From Aquila chrysaetos chrysaetos (taxonomy: Eukaryota; Chordata; Aves; Accipitriformes; Accipitridae), in contig NW_024470384.1 of NCBI RefSeq assembly GCF_900496995.4, forward strand, positions 186,001-250,000: a stretch of DNA of 64,000 nucleotides, in the 5' to 3' direction. The notes below the pieces were generated by a model. That model saw only the letters and a program-made list of their open reading frames with translations, ran no database searches and was not told where the DNA came from. This document shows positions 1-20,959 of this stretch, one piece after another. Numbering within the stretch: position 1 is the stretch's first letter; every line of letters starts with the position of its first letter. Both the position numbers and the translations under genes were made by a program.

Positions 1-393
1 CCCTGCAGGGAGGGTGCTCGGGGGGTGGGGTGGGGTAGCAGGGACATGTTAGGGGGTGCTGGGGAGGATTAGAGGGTATTGGGGGGTGCCGGGGAGAGCA
101 AGGGTGTATCTCGGGCGTGCAGGGGGCATCCCGGGGGTATTTGGAGGGTGCCTGGGTGTAATGGGAAGGATCTGAGAGGGGTCACAGCGGTGCCAAGGGG
201 GTACCCTGGGGTGCTGGGGGGGGGGGGGGGTGTGGGTCACCAAGGGAGAAATGGAGGAGATGGGTTGGGGGGCGGGGGGCGGAGAGCGGTTCTCGGGGTA
301 TTTGAGGGACACGGGGGAGGATTTGGGGGAGGATTCTGGGGTTTGGGGCGGAGTTGAGGAGCCGGGGAGGTCGGGGGGGGGGGGTCCGGGTAC

Positions 394-739
394 CCTCGTG
401 GCGGTTGGCGTGCAGCACACGGGGCAGCAGCCGCTCCCGGCAGTACTTGCGCAGGGCATCGCGCAGCAGCCGCTCCTCGGGGGCCAGCAGCCCCTCCAGC
501 CCCAGCGGGTCCCGCCAGTCGAAGGCGGCTGCAGCTGGGGGGGGGGGGGGTGTCAGCACCAGCCCTACGGCCGACCCACACATGTGCCCCCCCCCCAGCA
601 GCGAGGGGGCCGGGAGGGGGAGGCAGTTGGGGGTCTCGGCCCCCTGTCCCCACTCACCCTGCGACGGGGGCGCCGTGCCCCCCCAGCGGACTCCGGTCCG
701 GACCAGGCGCAGCAGCGGGGCGGCGAGTCGCAGCGCCAT
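394..739 (-). CDS. GCDH: Glutaryl-CoA dehydrogenase, N-terminal exons (partial)
   Basis: Mitochondrial matrix flavoenzyme that oxidatively decarboxylates glutaryl-CoA to crotonyl-CoA in lysine, hydroxylysine and tryptophan catabolism. Coding exon 1 is 739-658: it begins [16 protein letters not shown], an Arg/Leu-rich presequence consistent with mitochondrial import, and ends at a GTGAGT donor. Coding exon 2 is 534-394; it contains [13 protein letters not shown] and [17 protein letters not shown], which match human GCDH FDWQDPL and YCQERLMPRILLANRNE. The frame joins across the intron (G|CT) and exon 2 ends in phase 1, ready for the Val of the next exon. Bases 1-393 are G-rich intron with no further exon seen; the acyl-CoA dehydrogenase core lies beyond the left edge. 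MAST1 ends about 510 bp upstream on the same strand. The identification is secure for so short a fragment because sequence and neighbourhood agree. Confidence 0.88.
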
Positions 740-1249
740 GGGGGCCTGGGGGGGGGGGGGGACGACGGGACGGGACGGCAGCTGGTCCAGGGACCCCCAA
801 CTGCCACCCCCAGGGATCCCCCCAACCACTCCCCTAGAGGTCCCCAAGACCCTTAAATACCCCCAGGGCCCCCCCTGCTGCCCCGCCCCCCCAACTGACC
901 CCGATCCCCCCCCAACGGCCACAGGCCCCCCCCCGCACCGTACGAGCTCGGCGGCGGCGAACGGGCCCGGAGGAGCCCTCGGCCGTGACGTCCCGGGGGG
1001 GTGGGGTGGGGCGTGACGAGGGGCGTGACGTTAACTCTTGCCTGCCCGGGCTCCGGGGTGGGGCCCAGGGCTGCGGGACCCCCAGACCACCGCCCGGACA
1101 GAGCCGGGGGGGAGCGGGGGGGGGGGTTGGGGGATTTCGGGGGCCGGGGGGGTCCCCAGGACTGCGGCTGCGGCGCGATGACGTCTCGTGACCCCCCCCC
1201 CACCCCGTCCCCATGGAGGCACACGTCGTGGGATCGGTGCTGTACAGGC
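740..1249. promoter_or_regulatory. GCDH promoter / GCDH-MAST1 intergenic spacer
   Basis: About 500 bp separate the GCDH start codon from the MAST1 poly(A) signal. The stretch is CpG-rich with poly-C/poly-G runs and contains CRE-like sites (TGACGTCC near 986, TGACGTTA near 1026, TGACGTCT near 1179). No exon of KLF1 or DNASE2, which lie here in human, is visible. It is presumably the GCDH CpG promoter. Confidence 0.5.
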
Positions 1250-1255
1250 TTTATT
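1250..1255 (-). terminator. MAST1: MAST1 poly(A) signal AATAAA
   Basis: TTTATT on the plus strand reads AATAAA on the minus strand, about 1 kb beyond the MAST1 stop codon. It is the only canonical signal seen between MAST1 and GCDH, so 1256-2250 is taken as the MAST1 3' UTR. Confidence 0.7.
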
Positions 1256-1319
1256 GGTCCCCCGGGCCCCCCCGGCCCCCCCTGTCCCGGGGGCGGGGCG
1301 TTTGCATAGCGAGAATGGG

Positions 1320-1980
1320 GGGCGTGATGATGTCACGGGGGGATGGTGAAGTCACCTGCTTGGCCGGCCCTTGCAGTGATGCCAGTTGCTGTAGTGTGAC
1401 ATCACTGCGTACCTGGGATGCGTCAGCCCCGCTCGGTGACCTCACGGCGGCGACATCACCGCTCGGCACCAGTCATTGCCCCCACCCCACTGTCACCACA
1501 GCTGTGACATCACCATTCCCACGCCTTCGGTTACATCAGAGGTGTGACAGCAGCACCCCTGTTACATGATAACTGTGACATCACCACTCCTACACCATCA
1601 GGGACACCGTAACTGTGACATCGTCAAATCCACACCACCACCACCACCACCGACACCGTAGCTGTGACATCACCATTCCCACGCCTTCGGTTACATCAGA
1701 GGTGTGACAGCAGCACCCCTGTTACATAACTGTGACATCACCACTCCTACACCATCAGGGACACCGTAACTGTGACATCGTCAAATCCACACCACCACCA
1801 CCACCACCGACACCGTAGCTGTGACATCACCACTCCACTGGCACCAGTTGTGGCATCACTTTCACTCCCCAGTGGCCACTGCCACTGTGATGTCACGGCT
1901 CCCCCTCCCCGAGTGACATCAGAGCTGTGCCCTCGCCCCTCCCACCCCATCTGTGACATCACCGCTGTGACATCAGCGAG
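1320..1980. repeat. TGACATCA-rich minisatellite in the MAST1 3' UTR
   Basis: A 160-bp unit at 1501-1660 is repeated at 1661-1817, identical apart from a 3-bp deletion, and a third partial copy starts at 1818. Each unit carries several TGACATCA or TGTGACATC octamers and a (CAC)n tract. Looser copies of the octamer continue to about 1980 and back to about 1320. The octamer differs from the palindromic CRE TGACGTCA by one base. Confidence 0.85.
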
Positions 1981-2250
1981 GCAAGAACCAGGGGCAAATG
2001 GGAGACTGTGGTGGGGGGGAGGGGGGGGAGAGAGACACCCCAGGGTGGGGGCGGGGGGGGGGCTGCCGGGCCGATGACATCACACCGGGGGGGGCGAGGG
2101 GGGGTGTCACAGTATTAACCCTTCGCGTACGTGGGGAGGTGCCGGGGGGGGGAGTGGGTGGGGCTGCAAGCCGCTTCCCTGGCCGAGGCGGGCGGGGGCC
2201 CCGCATGCCTGGGGGTCCCCCCCTATTTACAGTCGCGGCAGGGGGGAAGA

Positions 2251-14065
<11,815 letters not shown>

Positions 14066-14460
14066 GGCGCCGCCGCTGCCGGTGCGGGGGGGTCCCGGCC
14101 CCCCCCCCCGCGCCCCCGGTGCCCGCAGCCCCCCCCCTCAGCCGCCCGCCGCCATCCTCCGCCGCGCGGGACCCCCGGGAGCGCCCCGCCCCCCGGCCCC
14201 GCCCAGCCCCGCCCCCACGGGGGGACCCGGCCGTCCGGGGGGGGGGGAACGGCCCCCCCCCGGGGGAGGGGGGGGGGGGGTTAACCCCTGCGCTGCCAGG
14301 ACCCCCCGGCTCGCCCCCCCCCCTCCGGCGCTGTCCGCGGTGCTGAACCGGCCGCGCTCTCCAGGCCGGACGCCGGGGTCCCCTCGGGGGGGGGGGGGGG
14401 GGGGGGGGGCGCTCCTGCCCGCCCCCCCCCCCCCCCCGTGTGTGTGTCCCGTGTTAATAT

Positions 14461-15056
14461 TCGGGCAATACGGCAGAGCACACCCCCCCCCCGCCACGAC
14501 CCCCCTCCCCCGCCTCATTAGTGACATCACAGCACCGTAACCCCCCTAAAAACGCGCCCAAAAGAGGGGGTGTGGGCGGGGCTGCTCAGGGCCCCCCCCA
14601 GTGACCCCCCGGTACCCCCCCCCCGGATTAGACCCCTAATCCTCCGGGATTGAGGACATGGCGATTTCCAGGCGCCCGGCCAGGACCGATTAAGTTGGGG
14701 GGGGGGGGGGGGAACACGGGCCAGACACCTGGGTTCCCTTCCCCCCACGGGGGGGGACGACACGATGACACGACAACATGACAACATGATCATGGGGGGG
14801 GGGCCACAACCCCTCCCCAAATCCAGGGAGTCCCAAACGCCCCCCCCAAACTCGAGCATAATGGGGTCTGTTCACCCTGCAACACCACAGACCCCCCAAA
14901 AGGTACAGACACCCCCCCGCCCCCCCTTCCCTGTGACTCCCCCAACTTCACAGGGGGAATAAATGGGTTTGTTGCTACCCCAGTCTCCCCCCCCCCAAAA
15001 AAAGAAGTGGATTTGGTTTTTTTTTCGCCATTCTTTGTAAAAAAACAATCACTTGC
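14461..15056. other. MAST1-RNASEH2A intergenic spacer
   Basis: No gene is seen. Human has RTBDN here; no riboflavin-binding-protein-like exon is visible. The stretch holds an isolated plus-strand AATAAA at 14958 and one copy of the dispersed ACACCTGGGTTCCC-type motif near 14717. Confidence 0.5.
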
Positions 15057-15062
15057 TTTATT
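15057..15062 (-). terminator. RNASEH2A: RNASEH2A poly(A) signal AATAAA
   Basis: TTTATT on the plus strand, 33 bp beyond the RNASEH2A stop codon, implying a very short 3' UTR. Confidence 0.8.
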
Positions 15063-15094
15063 GGGGGGTGGGGGGCCCCCATTCCGGGGGGGGG

Positions 15095-17773
15095 TCACAG
15101 CTCAGCCAGGGGCCGCAGGCTGCGCTCATGGAAGAAGCGGTGGGGGGGTCGCCGGGCCGGGGTCCGGGCGAAGTAGGAGAGCACCGAGGGGGGGGGCCGT
15201 AGGGTCCTGCTTGGGGTCCTCATCAGCCCTGGGGGGTGGAGGTCAGTGACCCCAGGGGAGGCACAGGGGACCCCGGAGTCCGTGGGGGGGTCCTGCCCAC
15301 CCCCCCCCCCCCCCGCAACTGCAAGGCAAGGACCCCTGTGCCCCTTACCAGTGCATGGGACCCTGGTGCCCCCCCTTTGCATGGGAACACTCCCCCCAAC
15401 CTCGTCCCCCCCATTGCAGAGACACGACCTCCTGTGTCCCCCCCATTGCACAGGTCTGGTGTGTCCCCCCAGCCCCCCCATAGCACAGATGGGGCCCCCT
15501 TGTGCCTCCCCCCAATTACACAGGGACCTTCCCCTTTTTGTCCCATAGCCCCTTCACCACAGACCCCCCCAAAACATCACACTGGGATCCCCCCAAGACG
15601 CAGCAGCCCCTGTGCAATCCCCCCCCCCCCGCCCCCCCCCCGTACCACTTGATGGGGACCCCCCTGCGCTGCAGCAGCTCCTGCGCCGTCCCCCAGCTGA
15701 AGCGCACGAACTGGGGGAACCCAAAGACAGGCTCGAGGTGCCGCCGCAGCCACTCCTTCGTCTTGGGGTCTGGGGGGGGGGGGGCAGCCATGAGGGGCGC
15801 CTGGACATTGGGGTCCCCCGGGGGCCAGACCCCCCCGTGCCCCCCCCCCCCCAGCCACTCCTACCGTTGGGGTACCCTGAGCCGTAGTCCCGGTCGATGT
15901 CCTCCAGGTCCTCCACAAACTTCCAGTGTTTCACGGCCCGGTCACGGGCGACCTGGGGTGGGGCAGAGGGATTTGGGGGGGCCCCAGAGAGATTATGGGG
16001 GTCCTGGGCCCCCCCATGAAACTCACTGCCCCAGGGTGCAGCTGGGTCTGGGGCAGAGTGATGGAGTAGATGTGGGGTGCTGGGGGGGATGGCGCCTGGA
16101 GGGTGGGTAGGTTTTCGGTGCGGGGGGGGGGGGGGGGGGTTGGTGCCCACCTTGGCACAGATGCTGGCGGCGCTGACAACGGGGAAGAGCCCATCAGCTT
16201 TGGGGCGCACGGTCACCTCCAGCCCCGGGAAGCGCTGCCGCAGCTTCGCCTCATACTTCTCTGCCGGCCCCACTGTGTCCACGAACACCTGGGGGAGCCC
16301 CGGTCCCCCAAAATCACCCCCAGCTCCCCAAAATTCACCCCTGGCTCCTTGATCCATCCTGCCGTCCCCCCAGCACCCCAAAACCCCTGCAAAAGCTCAA
16401 ACCCCCCAAACCCTCTGCTGCACCCTGACCCCCCCCTCCTCAAAAGCACCCCCAAAGCAGTCCCAAATCAACCTGGAGCCACTCGGCACCCCAAAATCCA
16501 CCCTAAATCACCCCAAACAATCCCAGACTCACCCTGCACCCCCCCAAAACACCCCAAATTCACCCCAAAATCAACGCAGAGCCCCCTCCAGAGCTCCAAC
16601 TCTCCCCCCAAATCCTCAGCCCAGTGAGGGAAACCAATGCACAGAGGGAGGAGAAAGGTGGGGTTCACCCTCAGCCCAGGGCCCCCCCCCAGTTCCCCCT
16701 GCCTGCACCTGGGCAGCCCCCACACCCTCCAGCCCCCCCAAACCCACCTCGGCCACCTGCACCCCAGAGTCTAGCGCGAACTGGATGAGGCCCACAGCTG
16801 TATCGTGCGACAGCTCGTTCAGGTTGTACTTGGCTCTGGGGGGGTCGGGGGGGTGTCACCTCCCAGCACCCCAAATGGGGAGCAACCCCCCCCAGCACCC
16901 CGAACTGGGGGGGTGGTGGGGCAGGAGATGGAGACTGCAGGAACCAGGTTTAGGGAGTCAGGGGCACCCAAAGGGTGCTGGGGGGGCCAAGGGGGGTCCC
17001 AGAGGGGTCTAGGGGACCCTGGGGAGGGGTTCGGGGGTCTTACCGCTGCTGCATGCAGGCAGAGATGTGGTTGGGGGAGCCCTGGTGGGGTTTGGGGGGC
17101 CCTGGGGGTGTCGGGGGGGGGGGTGTCTCACCGCTGCTGCATGCAGGCAGAGATGTGGTCGGGGGGCAGCACGTGCAGTGCCCACCCCAGGATGTCGCTC
17201 GCTGCCTCCAGCAGCCCAAAGCGTCGCTCCCGCTCCCCCTCCGACAGCGTCTTCGAGTCTGGGGGCGGGGGCAGGGTGAGGGACCCTCCCGGACTCGCCA
17301 ACTCCCCCCAGGAACCGCCACCCATCCCAGGACCCCCCAACATCCCCCGTGCCCCAAACCCACCCTTGGGACCTCCAAACCTCCCCCCCACAGGACCCCC
17401 CGGGGTTCCCGAACCCCCCCCCCCCCCCGAGACGCTCCCACCTGCCACACCCAGCGCCTCCAGTTCCTCCAGCTTCTCCACGGGGCAGTAGCAGATCCCA
17501 TAAACCATAGGCCCTAGAGGAGGGGGCGCGGGGGGGGTGAGACCAGGGAGGGAGGAAGGACCCCCCCCCCCCAGCCCAGTGCAAACCGCAGCCGCGCCAC
17601 GTGCAGCCGCCCCCCAACACCCCCCCCCTCCGACCCCGACCTCACCCAGCACCGGCCCCCGCCCCGCCTCGTCCACGCCGAGGGCGCAGGGCCGGTGGCG
17701 GCAGAGGGGGGGGGACGGCCGAACCGAACCGCCCCGCGCCCGCCGGGTCCCGCTCCAGCCGCGCCAGCGCCAT
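15095..17773 (-). CDS. RNASEH2A: Ribonuclease H2 catalytic subunit A
   Basis: Nuclear endonuclease subunit that cuts RNA in RNA:DNA hybrids and starts removal of single ribonucleotides from DNA, with RNASEH2B and C. Exons: 17773-17646, 17513-17442, 17258-17132, 16835-16748, 16288-16151, 15952-15865, 15769-15646, 15228-15095. The catalytic acidic residues are present: Asp-Glu in [12 protein letters not shown], Asp in VFVDTVG and Asp in [17 protein letters not shown]. The start [12 protein letters not shown] aligns with human MDLSELERDNTG. Two C-runs (plus-strand G9 at 17706-17714 and 15188-15196) each carry one base too many; without them the protein is 298 residues (human 299). The 3' end of exon 3 with its donor is duplicated in the following intron. 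JUNB lies upstream on the same strand. Confidence 0.94.
17034..17165 (-). repeat. Duplicated end of RNASEH2A exon 3 with splice donor
   Basis: The genuine exon end on the minus strand (TGCATGCAGCAGCG|GTGAGAC, ending 17132) is repeated 88 bp further into the intron, ending about 17044 as GCAGCAGCG|GTAAGAC. About 30 bases of exon sequence are nearly identical. Confidence 0.85.
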
Positions 17774-17996
17774 CGCCGGGGAGGGCGGGGTTTGGGAGGG
17801 GAGGGGCCCACGCACAGCCCCCTGGGAGATGGGGGTTACAGGGGGCACCCCCATAGACCAGCCCCCCCGGGGGTCACGGCGGGGTCCCGGACGTCTGCGT
17901 CCCGCGGGGGTCGGGAGTCCCGGCCGGGAAGTGCCGCCCCGGGGCGGGCGGTGCTGGGCAGCGCGGGTGGGGGTTCCCGGAACGGCCCCCGCCTGC

Positions 17997-18006
17997 CCAT
18001 ATATGG
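17997..18006. promoter_or_regulatory. CArG box / serum response element
   Basis: CCATATATGG is a perfect CC(A/T)6GG site for SRF, inside the 14-bp palindrome GCCCATATATGGGC. It sits just beyond the JUNB transcript 3' end and about 50 bp from a CRE. In mammals a downstream SRE-CRE enhancer drives immediate-early junB induction. Confidence 0.75.
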
Positions 18007-18052
18007 GCATGGCTGCGTCAGCGGGGAAAGCCCCGGCACCGCCCTCTTCCGC

Positions 18053-18060
18053 TGACGTCG
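18053..18060. promoter_or_regulatory. CRE-like site TGACGTCG
   Basis: A seven-of-eight match to the CREB/ATF palindrome, about 50 bp from the CArG box. Confidence 0.6.
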
Positions 18061-18190
18061 GTGCCCGCGGGCTCTGGGGGCCGCTGGCGAGGGGGGGTCC
18101 CACGGGGCGAGGCGGGACACGCCGGCGAGGGGACACGGACACCGACACACACACACGAACACACCCCCCCCCCCCCAGAACACAGCACAA

Positions 18191-19039
18191 TTAGACCCAT
18201 TATTACAATTATTATTAATTAAATACAAACGTACAAAAAAAATAAACAGCGACAACAAAACGCCCCCGACCCTCCTCGGATGCAGGGGCACCGGCGGGGC
18301 CTGTAAACGTTACAGGGGGGGTTCCCCCCCAATACACCCCCCGTTTGGGGTGCACAGAACAGGGGCTCAGCCCCCCACAAAATGAGTCCATCCCTGGGAT
18401 ATCCCCCCCCCGGGTGAATCCCCAGTTTGGGGGGCCCGACCCTGCGGGTCCCCCCCAGGCCCGGAGGGGTCCCCAGGCCCAGCTGGGGGGCACCCCCAGA
18501 CCGGGTTTGGGGGTACCCGGTCCATCCCACAGGTCCCGTTCCCGCGGGCCCTGGGGGTCCCCCAAGCCCACCGCGGGAGCCCAACTAGGGGTGCCCGCTC
18601 CTGCAGGTCCCTTCAGGCTGGTCCATGCTGGGGGGGGGGGGGCAAGTCCAGGGGTCCCCCATCCTCACAGGTCCTTTTGGGGTTCTCCATCGGGGGTCCC
18701 CAGCTCCTCCAGGTCCATGCTGGGGGGGTAGTCCCCTCTGGGTGCCCCCCGAGAAGCGGTGGCCTTCACCGAGCAGCAGCCGGAGCCGACAGGGGTCCGT
18801 GTCCACGGGGGTCCCCACCAGGACCCCCCACCCCGCCACCGAAGCCGTGGTCCTCGTCCTGGCACAGTCCCACGCAGCGTCCCGTCGGGGCGCCCCGTAC
18901 CTCCGCGTCCGCGCTGGGGCTCCCCGTCCCTCCGGGTCCATCCAGGTCCGTGGGGTCCCCATCGGGGTGTCCGTGCGGGGGGTCTCCACCGGGCAGCGGC
19001 CGGGGCGGGGCCGGTCCGTTCCCCGCCCGGGGGTGGTGG
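18191..19039 (-). other. JUNB: JUNB 3' UTR
   Basis: Runs from the JUNB stop to an AT-rich end around 18180-18245 (TTTGTATTTAATTAATAA on the minus strand). This is the only AT-rich patch for several kilobases and typical of an immediate-early 3' UTR end. No canonical AATAAA is seen on the minus strand. Confidence 0.6.
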
Positions 19040-19685
19040 CTAGAAGCCGAGGGCAGCGCCGGGGGGCAGCGGGCAGCCGGAGCCGGCGTGGTCGCGCACG
19101 GAGCCGCGCAGCCGCCGCACCTGGGCGCGGAGGCCGGCCGCCGTCGCCGCCAGCGCCGCGTTCTGGGCGCGGAGCCCACGGACGCGCTGCTCCAGCCGGG
19201 CGATCCGCTCCAGCTTCCGCCGCCGGCACCGGCTCGCCGCCAGCCGGTTCCGCAACCGCCGTCGTTCCGCCTGCAGCCGTTCCCGGCGAGTCCGGGCCCG
19301 GCTCGGCCGCCTCCGCCTCCGGTGCTGCTCCGGGGACCCCCGGGAAGGGTCCTCCCCCCGCCGCCGCCGCCGCCGCCAGCCCCGACGGCTCCGGCAGCGC
19401 CACGTTGGGCGGCCCCGGCTGGTGCAGCTCGTCCAGCGCCTGCGCGAAGCTGCCGGTGAAGCCCTCGCGCTCCCCGGGGCCGGGGTAGAAAAAGCCGCCG
19501 GTACCGGCACCGCTACCGAAGAAGCCGCCGTCGGGGCAGGGCGCCGGCTTGAGCCCGCGGAAGGGCTCGGGGGGGGGCCCCGGCGGCAGCGCTCCCGCCA
19601 GCGCCCCGTAGTCGGGTTCGGGCCGGCAGAAGCCGCCCGAGAAGGGCGCGGGTCGGTAGAACGGCGGCTCCATCCGCGCGCACAT
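19040..19685 (-). CDS. JUNB: JunB AP-1 bZIP transcription factor, short form
   Basis: Intronless immediate-early gene whose product dimerises with Fos/Jun partners on TRE sites. The start [12 protein letters not shown] aligns with human MCTKMEQPFYHD. Mid-region [14 protein letters not shown] and PPNVALPEP align with GFADGFVKALDDLH and PPNVSLGA. The basic region is [20 protein letters not shown], followed by five heptad leucines; the protein ends GAALGF. Length is about 214 residues against 347 in human: the part holding the JNK-phosphorylated SSELERLIVPNSNG segment is absent. The N-terminal and bZIP halves are in different frames; the total length (646 nt) is one base over a multiple of three, so one surplus base lies between about 19180 and 19350. 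A TATA and a CCAAT box lie upstream. Confidence 0.88.
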
Positions 19686-19761
19686 GCGGCCCAACCGGGG
19701 AAAGGCGCGGAAGCGGCGGCGGGACTCGAACCCGCGTCCCCGCGCCGCGCCGCCCGCCCGC

Positions 19762-19767
19762 CTTATA
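19762..19767 (-). promoter_or_regulatory. JUNB: JUNB TATA box TATAAG
   Basis: GGGTATAAGG on the minus strand, about 77 bp upstream of the ATG, with a CCAAT box at 19794-19798. This implies a short 5' UTR of about 50 nt. Confidence 0.7.
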
Positions 19768-20032
19768 CCCGCCCGCGGCGGAAGCGCGGCCCCATTGGCT
19801 GCGGCGCCCGCCGGACACGCCCCCCGCCCCCCCCGCGAACGGACACGCCCCCGTGCGGGAAGGGGCGGGGCCTTGCGGGGGAGCGGGGGGGGCGCGTAAC
19901 GGTGGGGGGACACACGCGTGTGCAAGGGGGGGGCACGCACCCGTGAGCACAGACGTAGGGGGGCATGTGGGGGGCACCCAGCACCGGCGTGTGCACGGGG
20001 TACAGGTACACGTGGGCCGGGCTTTGGGAGGG

Positions 20033-20765
20033 GCACACGCGTGTGAGCGTGGGTCCCAGCACACGTCCCGGTGCACACGCGTGTGAGCACAGGCCCCAGC
20101 ACACGTCCCAGTGCACACGCGTGTGAGCACAGGCTCTGGTCATGTCCTGGTGAACACGCGTGTGAGCACAGGCTCTGGTCATATCCCTGTGAACATGCGT
20201 GTGTGAGCACAGGCTCCAGTTGTGTCCCAGTGAACACGCGTGTGAGCACAGGCCCCAGCACGTGTCCAGGTGAACACGTGTGAGCACAGGCTCTGGTCAT
20301 GTCCCTGTGAACATATGTGTGTGAGCACAGGCTCTGGTTGTGTCCTAGTGAACGCGTGTGTGAGCACAGGCCCCAGCACGTATCCAGGTGCACACGCGTG
20401 TGAGCACAGGCCCCAGCACGTGTCCTGGTGCACATGCGTGTGAGCACATGCCCCAGCATGTGTCCCAGTGCACACGTGTGTGAGCACAGGCTCTGGTCAT
20501 GTCCTGGTGAACACGCGTGTGAGCACAGGCTCTGGTCGTATCCCTGTGAACATGCATGCGTGAGCACAGGCTCTGGTTGTGTCCCAGTGAACACGTGTGA
20601 GCACAGGCCCCAGCACACGTCCCGGTGCACACGTGTGTGAGCACGGGCCCCAGCACATGTCCACGTGCACACGCATGTGAGCACGGGCTCTGGTCACGTC
20701 CTGGTGAACACGTGTGTGAACACAGGCCGCAGCACAGCTCTGGGTGCACACGCGTGTGATCCCAG
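20033..20765. repeat. 40-bp VNTR (ACACGCGTGTGAGCACAGGC unit)
   Basis: About 18 copies of a 40-41-bp unit. The anchor GTGTGAGC falls at 20041, 20081, 20121, 20160 and so on to about 20760. Units alternate between GGCCCCAGCACA and GGCTCTGGTCAT variants. It lies in the JUNB-HOOK2 spacer and creates long stop-free frames on both strands that are not genes. Confidence 0.9.
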
Positions 20766-20931
20766 CCCACACCAGGGCTGGGGCGAGCGCAGAGCACACG
20801 CGTGTCATGTCAGGGCCATGCGCACACACGAGCTCATGTGGTGCCCATGCGTGTCGGCTCCCGTGCTGTGGGCGCCCGGACACCTGGGTCCCCCCACGGG
20901 CGCCCGGACGCCTGGGTCCAGTCCCCGTCCC

Positions 20932-20959
20932 TGAGTCACCGTCGGCAACACGTGAGTCA
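20932..20959. promoter_or_regulatory. Paired AP-1 sites
   Basis: Two perfect TGAGTCA sites, 20932-20938 and 20953-20959, 21 bp apart (two helical turns), about 1.25 kb upstream of the JUNB start. A third is at 21346-21352. These could serve AP-1 autoregulation; that is inference. Confidence 0.5.

Larger units (their letters stand above)
17774..18190 (-). promoter_or_regulatory. RNASEH2A promoter region and JUNB downstream region
   Basis: This CpG-rich spacer lies between the RNASEH2A start and the JUNB 3' end. It contains a CArG box (17997-18006), CRE-like sites (18053-18060) and GGAAGTG Ets-type sites near 17936. No THSD8 or PRDX2 exon, which occur here in human, was seen. Confidence 0.6.

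Noticed and set aside
14958-14963. Plus-strand AATAAA
   Set aside because: No plus-strand gene ends here; likely chance in a short AT-containing patch.
19719-19735. tRNA T-arm / B-box-like sequence GCGGGTTCGAGTCCCGC on the minus strand
   Set aside because: It is a perfect T-stem-loop, but there is no A-box, anticodon arm or acceptor stem around it, and it falls in the JUNB 5' UTR.
18585-20684. Very long minus-strand open frame through JUNB and the 40-bp VNTR
   Set aside because: The upstream part is repeat translation and the downstream part is a wrong frame; only the [10 protein letters not shown] to zipper region is real JUNB.
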